DNA from: Micromonospora pallida
GTDB taxonomy: Bacteria; Actinomycetota; Actinomycetes; Mycobacteriales; Micromonosporaceae
NCBI RefSeq assembly: GCF_900090325.1
Contig: NZ_FMHW01000002.1
Span: 1 to 64,000 of the forward strand
DNA length: 64,000 nt
Direction of reading: 5' to 3'
Position numbers and translations under genes: made by a program. Shown piece by piece: positions 54,355 through 64,000 of the stretch. The notes below the pieces were generated by a model, which saw only the letters and a list, made by a program, of their open reading frames with translations, did no database searches and was not told the DNA's origin. Within the stretch, counting starts at the first letter, position 1. Each line of letters starts with the position of its first letter.

Positions 54355-55803
54355 CTACGACAGGCGTGCGCCGACGTGGATGGCGATCGCGTCGTGGGCC
54401 GGGACGTTCGCGGCGAACCAACCGTTGGCGTCGACCGTGATCACCGGACCGCTGCACGAGCCGTTGTCGTACGTGCCGTGGATGACGTCGCAGTACCGGC
54501 CGGCCGGCAGCCCGGTGTAGTAGGAGCGGCCGTTGACGGCGAAGTCCTCGTCGTTGATCGTGATGAAGCCCTTGCCGGTCCGGCTGAACGCGATGTGCTG
54601 GTAGCCGTTGTCCCACCAGTTCGAGACGCCGGCGCCCTCGGTGGCGTTGCGGAAGCCGACCATGTTGGCGATCACCGGCCAGCGGTGCTCGCACTCCCAA
54701 CCGGAGTAACAGGTGGTGTTCAGGGTCTTGTTGTTGCCGTCCGAGGGCGGGCCGGCGTCCCGGTTGGTGTAGGTGTAGCTGGACATCACCGTCGGCGACC
54801 CGTACGGCCAGGCGAGCATGAAGGCGTTGGCCAGCGCGTAGATGCCCCGGTCCCGGTACGTCAGCACGCCGCCGACGTCCCGCTGGGTGTCGTGGTTGTC
54901 GACGAAGACCGACGAGACGTTGCTGGGCAGGTGACCCCAGCCCTCGCCGAAGTTGCTCAGGTACGCCAGCCGCTCGGAGCGGAACACCCGGGCCAGGTCC
55001 TTGCCGTAGCGGAACTCGTGCACGTCGCCGTTGCCGGTGTACTCGGTGGGCAGGACCGGCTCACCCGCGCCGTAGATGACCTCCTGCACGATGTACGTCG
55101 AGCGGGAGAGCTTGCCCTTGATGGCGGCGATGTCGGCGGCCGGCATGTGCTTGCTGGCGTCCATCCGGAAGCCGTCCACGCCGAGGGAGAGCAGGTCGTT
55201 GAGGTACGTGGCGAGCCGCGTCCGGACGTAGTCCGACTCGGTCTTCAGGTCGGCGAGGTTGACCAGCTCGCAGTTCTGCACCTCGTACCGGTCGCCGTAG
55301 TTGGCGATGTCGTTGTTGCCGTTGCGCCCGCAGTAGTGGAAGTCCTGGGACTGGTAGTTGCCCGGGTAGGTGTAGTGCTGGTACGACGAGCCGGCCCAGC
55401 CGGTGCCGCCCGCGTCCTGGCCGGACATGTGGTTGATTACCGCGTCCACGATCACCTTGACCCCGGCGGCGTGGCAGGTGTTCACCATGGACTGGAACTG
55501 CGCGCGGGTGCCCTTGCGCGACTCGATCCGGTAGCTGACCGGCTGGTAGGCCACCCACCACTGGTTGCCCCGGACATGCTCCTGGGGCGGGGAGACCTGG
55601 ACGTACCCGTAGCCCTTGGGGCCGAGCACGGTGGTGCACTCGCTGGCCACCGAGGGCCAGTTCCACTCCCAGAGATTGGCGATGACCTTCTTGCTGCCGG
55701 ACGGGGTCGCGGTGGCCGGGGGAGCCGCCACGGTGACCGGCGCGAGCAGGCCGGCGAGCAGGCCCACGGCCAGCAGCGCCGAACGGCGTCGACGTCGAAG
55801 CAT
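54355..55803 (-). CDS. secreted alpha-amylase (GH13)
   Basis: 482 residues from ATG 55803. Sec signal peptide (RRRRRSALLAVGLLAGLLAP to ATATP). GH13 motifs: VDAVINHM, GVDGFRMDASKHM (nucleophile Asp), IVQEVIYG (acid/base Glu) and FVDNHDTQ. The C-terminal beta domain ends VGARLS; there is no starch-binding module. Close in layout to Streptomyces amylases. Upstream are TTGCA repeats of the kind used by maltose-type LacI regulators. Confidence 0.93.
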   Translation of the reverse strand: MLRRRRRSALLAVGLLAGLLAPVTVAAPPATATPSGSKKVIANLWEWNWPSVASECTTVLGPKGYGYVQVSPPQEHVRGNQWWVAYQPVSYRIESRKGTRAQFQSMVNTCHAAGVKVIVDAVINHMSGQDAGGTGWAGSSYQHYTYPGNYQSQDFHYCGRNGNNDIANYGDRYEVQNCELVNLADLKTESDYVRTRLATYLNDLLSLGVDGFRMDASKHMPAADIAAIKGKLSRSTYIVQEVIYGAGEPVLPTEYTGNGDVHEFRYGKDLARVFRSERLAYLSNFGEGWGHLPSNVSSVFVDNHDTQRDVGGVLTYRDRGIYALANAFMLAWPYGSPTVMSSYTYTNRDAGPPSDGNNKTLNTTCYSGWECEHRWPVIANMVGFRNATEGAGVSNWWDNGYQHIAFSRTGKGFITINDEDFAVNGRSYYTGLPAGRYCDVIHGTYDNGSCSGPVITVDANGWFAANVPAHDAIAIHVGARLS

Positions 55804-55867
55804 CCTGAACTCCTGACGGGGGTACGGGGGGACGGATGGTGGACGCGCCAGGATTGCGGTGCCGCTT

Positions 55868-55974
55868 CTTGCAGCGGCTCTGAAAGGTTTCGGAAATGTT
55901 ACAAGCGCCTTGCAGTGGGCGTCAACGCATGGACATGCATCTCTGCTGTCCACTGTGGTTGCAACGATTGCAAG
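55868..55974 (-). promoter_or_regulatory. amylase promoter with CTTGCA operator repeats
   Basis: On the minus strand TTGACG (55925-55920) and TAACAT (55901-55896) are spaced 18 bp, a good sigma-70-like promoter. CTTGCA-type sites flank and overlap it: TTGCAACGATTGCAAG (55959-55974), CTTGCAG (55909-55915) and CTTGCAGC (55868-55875). Direct TTGCAA repeats are known from Streptomyces amylase promoters, so maltose/glucose control by a LacI-family repressor is likely. Confidence 0.6.
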
Positions 55975-56048
55975 ACCTGCCGGCCGTCGGCGGGTGAAGG
56001 TGAGCGCGGCTCATCGGCCAACGACGCCATGACCAGGGCGTCGGGCGG

Positions 56049-56879
56049 TCAGGACAGGACGCTGTCCCGAGGCTCCGGCCGGCGGTCGGCCGGGACGAGC
56101 AGCGGCAGAACCGACTGGCGCATGGCCGGGAAGAGCAGCCACCGGGGCAGGTGCCGACCGGACCACGCCTGCGCCTTCGCCACCACCCCGGGGACAACCG
56201 CCCGCCGGCCGGCGGCCAGGCCCGCCAGGCCCGCCGCCGCCACCTGGTCCGCAGTCAGCCAGCGCAGCCAGCGGTGCTTCCGGATGCCCGGCACGCCGGC
56301 CACGTCGTACAGCTCGGTGCGCACCGGCCCGGGCGCCAGCAGGGTGCAGCGCACCCCGGTGCCCCGCAGCTCCTCGTGCAACGCCTGGGTGAACGAGTTG
56401 AGGAACGCCTTGGTCGCGCCGTAGGTCGCCGCCATCGGCACCGGCTGCTCGCCAGCGGTCGAGCCGGTGACCAGGATGCCACCCCGGTCGCGGGCCAGCA
56501 TGCCCGGCAGGACGGCGGTGGTCAGCTCGTGCACCGCGACGACGTTCACCTCCACCTCGCGGGCCAGCTGCGCCGGATCGTGGTCGCGAAGGTGACCGCA
56601 GCTGGAGAAGCCGGCGTTGGCGCACAGCACGGCGATGTCCCGTTCGGTCAGCTCCGTCGCCAGGGCGCCGCGCGCCGCCCGGTCGGCGAGGTCGACCGGG
56701 CGCACGTCCACGGCCACCCGGTACGTCTCGCGCAGCTCGGCCGCCAGCGCCGCCAGCCGGTCGGCGCGGCGGGCGACGAGCACCAGGTCGTACCCCTGCC
56801 CCGCCAGCCGGCGCGCCAGCGCGGTGCCGATGCCCGACGAGGCACCGGTCACCACGGCCGACCCCGCCGGTCGGGTCAC
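56049..56879 (-). CDS. short-chain dehydrogenase/reductase
   Basis: 276 residues from GTG 56879 overlapping the upstream gene. Cofactor motif VVTGASSGIGTALARRLAGQ, then LCANAGFSS (NNAG variant), TGSTAGEQPV, catalytic YGATKAF (YxxxK). NADP-type judged from the ARRADR segment. Last gene of a four-gene leftward run that ends the PKS-associated block. Substrate unknown. Confidence 0.88.
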   Translation of the reverse strand: MTRPAGSAVVTGASSGIGTALARRLAGQGYDLVLVARRADRLAALAAELRETYRVAVDVRPVDLADRAARGALATELTERDIAVLCANAGFSSCGHLRDHDPAQLAREVEVNVVAVHELTTAVLPGMLARDRGGILVTGSTAGEQPVPMAATYGATKAFLNSFTQALHEELRGTGVRCTLLAPGPVRTELYDVAGVPGIRKHRWLRWLTADQVAAAGLAGLAAGRRAVVPGVVAKAQAWSGRHLPRWLLFPAMRQSVLPLLVPADRRPEPRDSVLS

Positions 56880-58204
56880 GGCCGCCCCTCGGCGAGCCGC
56901 GCCGCGATCCGCGCGCCGGCCTCGTGCCCGGCCCGGAAACAGCCCTCGATCGACACGCCCCGCAGGTAGTCACCCGCCAGCGCCAGGCTCGGCACGTCGC
57001 CGACCAGTTGGTGCACGCCGGCCAGGAACTCCCCGTGGAACGGCGTGTAGCCGCAGTAGGCGGCCGGCCAGTGCCGGACGACGGACCGGACCCGGCGTCC
57101 CGGGGTCAGCCCGAGGTGCCCGCTGACCCGCCGCTCCGCGTCGTCCACCCACGCGGCGACCAGGTCGTCGGTCAGCTCCCGCGCCCGACCCTGCCGCCCG
57201 CTGAACGTGTACCGCACGATGTGCCGCTCGTCCATGCCGTACGACCCGGCGTTGGTGCACGGGCCGTCGTCCATCGCCAGGGCCCGCACGTCGGTGCGGA
57301 AGAACGGCCGGTCGTACTCCACCAGCACCACGGTGGACGGGAAGTACGTCGGCTCGGCGAGCCGCTTGGCCAACGCCGGGAACTCGCCGCGCAGGATGTC
57401 CGCCGCCGCATGGGCGGTGGTGGCCAGGACCACGGCGGCGTACTCCCGGGTCTGCACCGGCCCGCCGCGCTCGCTCAGCCGCAGCCCCACCACGTCACCG
57501 TCCCGCACCACCGGGGCCACGGCGGTGGTGTTCAGCCGGACGGGCACCCGTTCGGCGAAGGCGGCGAGCACCGGCTCGATGCCGTGGTCGAGCTGCTCGT
57601 ACGTGTCGAGCAGCATCGCCAGGTTGGTACCGAACGTCCCCAGGTACACCTCGTCCGGCTCGGCCCCGTTGTTCCGGATGACCATCGGTCGCAGCAGCAC
57701 CCGGGTCACCCGTTCCCCGAACTGCTTGCTGAGCGGCTCGTGGTCGTTGGCCTGGGCGAGCTCGGTGAACAGCGGCGAGCCGAGGTAGCCGTTGGCGCGG
57801 TCCGCGCGGATCGCGCGGGCCAGCCGGACCAGCCGCAGCATGTCGCGCGGGGAACCCATCCGGGCGAAGTGCGCGAGGCTGCGCAGCCGCCGGTCGCTGT
57901 CGAGGGTCAGCACCCGCCCGTTCTCGACCCGGGACGCGTTGATCCCGAACGGCATGTACGGATGGTCGCCCATCGCTTCGGTGAACGCCCGGAACAGGTC
58001 GTACCGGCGGCCGATGTTCTTGCCGCCGGTCATCACCGGCTTGTCGCCGAGCCGGTCGATCCCGAACCGGCCACCCGGCACCTCACCGGCCTCGATCACC
58101 TCGACCCTATGGCCGAGCCGGTGCAGGTGGAACGCGGCAGCGAGCCCGCTGGCCCCGCTGCCCACCACCGCGACCGTCGGGCCGTCTCCCGCCGTGGGCG
58201 TCAT
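56876..58204 (-). CDS. FAD-dependent amine oxidase / protoporphyrinogen-oxidase-like flavoprotein
   Basis: 442 residues from ATG 58204. Rossmann start VAVVGSGASGLAAAFHLHRL, VEVIEAGEVPGGRFGI, and the C-terminal FAD motif PSLALAGDYLRGVSIEGCFR with GHEAGARIA. Family members oxidise amines, phytoene-like lipids or cyclic polyenes. With the SDR and monooxygenase neighbours it probably tailors the PKS product. It overlaps the SDR start by four bases. Confidence 0.85.
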   Translation of the reverse strand: MTPTAGDGPTVAVVGSGASGLAAAFHLHRLGHRVEVIEAGEVPGGRFGIDRLGDKPVMTGGKNIGRRYDLFRAFTEAMGDHPYMPFGINASRVENGRVLTLDSDRRLRSLAHFARMGSPRDMLRLVRLARAIRADRANGYLGSPLFTELAQANDHEPLSKQFGERVTRVLLRPMVIRNNGAEPDEVYLGTFGTNLAMLLDTYEQLDHGIEPVLAAFAERVPVRLNTTAVAPVVRDGDVVGLRLSERGGPVQTREYAAVVLATTAHAAADILRGEFPALAKRLAEPTYFPSTVVLVEYDRPFFRTDVRALAMDDGPCTNAGSYGMDERHIVRYTFSGRQGRARELTDDLVAAWVDDAERRVSGHLGLTPGRRVRSVVRHWPAAYCGYTPFHGEFLAGVHQLVGDVPSLALAGDYLRGVSIEGCFRAGHEAGARIAARLAEGRP

Positions 58205-58257
58205 ACCGCCACCTGCCTCTCCGTCACCCGGCCCCGGACCGGCCGACCGCCCGGCGG

Positions 58258-59241
58258 TCACCGGACCACCGGCCAGGACACGAGGGTGATCGTTCCGTCG
58301 ATGAGTTGCTCGTCGAACTGGTACATGGCGACCGCCACGTCGACGGCGCCGTCGACCGTCACGCCCCTGACCCGGGCCACACACTCCAGCGGATGGTCGA
58401 GCTGGCCGAACGTGCTGAACGCCACGTCGCAGCCGGTCACCACGCTGACCGGATGGGGCAGCGCACCGGCCCTGGTCGCCGCCAGCACCGCCGTCTGGCG
58501 TAGCCCTTCGACCGCCACCGGGCCGGGCAGGTGGTCGTAGGAGTGGTCGAAGAACGACGGGTGCCCCTCGTCGAGGACCAGCGGGCAGCGCACCTCGCCC
58601 GACTCGCCGTCGGTCGGGGCACCGATCACGACGTTGCGTTCGTCGTAGCGGCCCACCAGCGCGGGCGGCACCGTCGGCGCCGGCGCTGCCGGCACACTGT
58701 CCGGCTGCCGGGCCCGCTGGAACGCCCGCATCACCTCGTAGTCGTCGGGCGACATCCCCACGACCTCGGCGACGACCTCCATCGCGAGCCGACCGGCCAG
58801 GAACAGCTCGCCGCGCAGGGTGAGCACGCCGACCCCGGTGGACAGCCCGGTCCGGTTGCGGGCGCGGTACCGGAGCAGGCCCTCCAGCGGGGTCCGCCGG
58901 TCGTCGGCGAACGCGGTGAGGTCGACCACCCGCAGGGTGAAGCTCCGCAGGGTGAACGGCTGCTCGCGGGGGATGCCCAGGTACCGGTGGACCAGCACGA
59001 AGGTGGCCTGTCGGGCCGCCTCGCCCATCGCGAACGGGTCGTGACAGTCGATCCGCCGGTCGCCCCACAGGCTGTGTGCCCGGGGAATCTGCAGGGCGAG
59101 GACGAACTCGTCGCGGTCGACCTGTGTGGAGTCGGCCACGAACACCTCGCCGAGGGCCCTGCGGTGGGCCATTGAGCAGGGCACCGTCTGGCTGAAACTC
59201 AGGTCGACGTCCGGCACGTCGAGCGCGTCGGAGCGGATCAT
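58258..59241 (-). CDS. AfsA-like double-hotdog protein
   Basis: 327 residues from ATG 59241, overlapping the monooxygenase stop. First repeat: VPCSMAHRRALGEVFVADST, ALQIPRAHSLWGDR; second repeat: ALVGRYDERNVVIG, CPLVLDEGHPSFFDHSYDH. This is the AfsA (A-factor synthase) pattern of HR..EVF.TD and Q.PR.H. AfsA enzymes join a beta-ketoacyl chain to dihydroxyacetone phosphate for gamma-butyrolactone signals; relatives serve as tailoring enzymes. No butyrolactone receptor gene is in the window. Confidence 0.75.
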   Translation of the reverse strand: MIRSDALDVPDVDLSFSQTVPCSMAHRRALGEVFVADSTQVDRDEFVLALQIPRAHSLWGDRRIDCHDPFAMGEAARQATFVLVHRYLGIPREQPFTLRSFTLRVVDLTAFADDRRTPLEGLLRYRARNRTGLSTGVGVLTLRGELFLAGRLAMEVVAEVVGMSPDDYEVMRAFQRARQPDSVPAAPAPTVPPALVGRYDERNVVIGAPTDGESGEVRCPLVLDEGHPSFFDHSYDHLPGPVAVEGLRQTAVLAATRAGALPHPVSVVTGCDVAFSTFGQLDHPLECVARVRGVTVDGAVDVAVAMYQFDEQLIDGTITLVSWPVVR

Positions 59242-60662
59242 CGGTAACCTCCGGTCGATGCCCCGGCGACCACCGTCGGGGCGGTGGCAGCTTCGTGCCG
59301 GGGACGCCGGACCAGGCGGGCCCGGTGGAACTGGTCGCCCAGGGCGGCACCGAACTCGGCGAGGACCCGGCGCCGTGGCACCCGGCCACCGGCGAGCAGC
59401 CGGCCGACCGCGCCGACGGCCCGACCGGGGCTGAGTACCGTGTCCGGTTGTACGTCGTGGCTGAGCACGGCCAGCAGGTCGGATCCCTGACCCCGGGCCG
59501 TCATCCGCTGGATGATCTCCGGCAGGAAGGTCGGGACCTCGCCGGCCCGGCCCAGGTCCGAGCCGACCCAGTAATGGGCGAGGAACTCCCGGTCGCGCCA
59601 CCGGGCGAAGGCGGCGGTGGCGGCGTCGAGGTCCCGCACCGGCCCGTCGAGCACCCCGGGCAGGGCGGCGGCGAGGGCGTCGACCTGCCGGAACGCGTCC
59701 CCGATGCCCCGACCGGCGGCCGGGTCCTTGAAGTGGCCGGCGTCGCCGAGCAGCACCCACCCGGGCCCGGCGCCGTCCCGGAAGTATCCCTCGAACCCGG
59801 TCAGGCCGAAGATCCCGGCAACCCGGTGGGCTCCGGCGAGGGCCTGCGCCACGGGCGGGCAGGAGGTGGCGTCGGCCAGGAAGTCCTCGGCCGTGCAGCG
59901 GTGGCCGGCCGGTCCGCCGGCGGGCAGGGTGTGCGCGGTACCGACCAGGTAGAGGCCGTTGTCGGCCGGCGCCCCGAGGACGAACTGGTCGCCCCAGCGG
60001 TGGAAGACGAACGTCGGTGGCCCGGCGGGCGTCGCGTCGGCGAAGTAACTCCAGTGGTAGGCACGCGTGCCGGGCACCACGTGGTACCGGCGGGCCCCCA
60101 CCAGCCGGGCGACGGTGGACTGTCGGCCGTCGGCCCCGACCACCAGCTTCGCGGCGATCTCCACCGGCCCGGCCGCGGTACGCAGCCGCACCCCGGTGAC
60201 CCGGCCGTCGCCGGTCAGCAGGTCGGTCACCTTGGCGCCGAGCACCGGTCGCACCCCGGCCCGGCGGGCGGCGGCCAGCAGCAACGGGTCGAGCACCTGC
60301 CGGCGTACGCAGATCCCGCCGCCGGGGCCGTCCGTGGCGCCCGGGTACGTGAGCAGCTCGTGGAAGTCCTCCAGCCGGGTGTCGGCCGCGACGAACGGCG
60401 GCGCGCCGGTGGCGAGGACGTCCGGCAGGACGCCGAGCCGGTCCAGGAAACGGAGGGTGTCGGCCTGCATGATGTGCGACGAGAGGGTGTTGCCGATCCG
60501 TTCGGCCCGATCGACCAGGGCCACCGTGCGCCCGGCCCGGGCCAGCAGGGTGGCCAACGGGGCACCGGCACACCGCGCGCCGACGATGACGACGTCGACC
60601 TGACGCGGCAGATCCGGTACGGCGTCCGCCGGTCCGGGCGCGGCTGAGGTGGATACGGTCAT
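59238..60662 (-). CDS. FAD-dependent monooxygenase (PheA/TetX-type)
   Basis: 474 residues from GTG 60662. VDVVIVGARCAGAPLATLLA (GxGxxG region), VGADGRQSTVARLVG (DG motif) and WVLLGDAGHFKDPAAGRGIG (GD motif) mark a class A flavin hydroxylase. It diverges from the PKS gene 203 bp away and heads the leftward operon of tailoring genes. Likely hydroxylates or epoxidises the polyketide. Confidence 0.88.
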   Translation of the reverse strand: MTVSTSAAPGPADAVPDLPRQVDVVIVGARCAGAPLATLLARAGRTVALVDRAERIGNTLSSHIMQADTLRFLDRLGVLPDVLATGAPPFVAADTRLEDFHELLTYPGATDGPGGGICVRRQVLDPLLLAAARRAGVRPVLGAKVTDLLTGDGRVTGVRLRTAAGPVEIAAKLVVGADGRQSTVARLVGARRYHVVPGTRAYHWSYFADATPAGPPTFVFHRWGDQFVLGAPADNGLYLVGTAHTLPAGGPAGHRCTAEDFLADATSCPPVAQALAGAHRVAGIFGLTGFEGYFRDGAGPGWVLLGDAGHFKDPAAGRGIGDAFRQVDALAAALPGVLDGPVRDLDAATAAFARWRDREFLAHYWVGSDLGRAGEVPTFLPEIIQRMTARGQGSDLLAVLSHDVQPDTVLSPGRAVGAVGRLLAGGRVPRRRVLAEFGAALGDQFHRARLVRRPRHEAATAPTVVAGASTGGYR

Positions 60663-60864
60663 CAGCCACCCTCACCTCGCGTCGCCGCCGGTGACGCTGC
60701 ACACCGGCCAATATCGACAGTGAGGGTAGCCCCGGCCCGCCGGTCTGTCACCAACGGATTTCCGCCATGGTCACTCGGCCAGGTCGGTGCCCCAGGACCA
60801 TCGCCCCGGGCTGCTACGCTGCGCGCCTGTCTGAGCTGGTGTGAGCGTCCAAGAAGGAGCGCCC

Positions 60865-64000
<3,136 letters not shown>

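Overview
The window is high-GC actinobacterial DNA, most likely from a Micromonosporaceae member (Micromonospora or a close relative). The pointers are strong G/C third-position bias, frequent GTG starts, 4-bp ATGA/GTGA gene overlaps, and dense secondary-metabolite loci with T3PKS, FAAL, type I PKS and AfsR/SARP signals. The genus is an inference from style, not from a marker gene.

Layout. (1) 1-9677 is the right-hand part of an integrated element: small hypothetical genes, a UvrD-type helicase, a P-loop ATPase, a GGDEF protein, excisionase-like HTH genes, an XRE regulator and a tyrosine integrase. It ends at a 45-bp 3' remnant of tRNA-Met(CAT), which marks the right attachment site. From about 200 to 5800 the reading frames are broken by many single-base deletions while the protein sequence stays well conserved, so this looks like poor sequence rather than gene decay. 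(2) 9678-16827 is chromosomal DNA with a gltX 3' fragment, argS, an uncharacterised 243-aa protein gene followed by two tandem Y-RNA-like (YrlA-type, permuted-tRNA) RNAs and a terminator, two SUKH immunity-like genes and small HTH/hypothetical genes. (3) 16878-30442 is a type III PKS lipid cluster: a divergent MMPL exporter, then ACP, acyl-CoA dehydrogenase, ACAD-like protein, methyltransferase, SRPBCC protein, T3PKS, two class III aminotransferases, FAAL, FMN reductase and a second methyltransferase. Five heptamers at exact 11-bp spacing, as in SARP operators, lie between the exporter and the ACP gene. (4) 30450-46143 is a divergent copper and isonitrile locus. The leftward arm holds asparagine synthase, P450, isocyanide synthase, HAD phosphatase, CopC and CopD-CtaG. 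The rightward arm holds an MFS exporter, a FecBCD-type ABC importer, a 67-aa Met-rich membrane protein and a copper P-type ATPase. A GGAA-CTT-TTCC element recurs in the promoters. The gene content suggests an isonitrile chalkophore (copper-scavenging metabolite) with its own uptake and copper handling. (5) 46233-55980 holds ordinary accessory genes: LLM oxidoreductase, alditol-oxidase-like enzyme, AfsR-like regulator, DUF2306 protein, site-2 protease and a secreted alpha-amylase. (6) 56049-64000 is the edge of a type I PKS cluster: SDR, FAD amine oxidase, AfsA-like hotdog protein, FAD monooxygenase and, divergently, a modular PKS that starts with its own ACP and runs off the window.

The two best candidates for something undescribed are the protein plus tandem Y-RNA transcription unit at 12636-13759, and the isonitrile/copper locus at 30450-46143. 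The SARP-style operator ahead of an unfamiliar T3PKS/FAAL/aminotransferase cluster is a third. All functional statements come from reading motifs and context; no database search was run.
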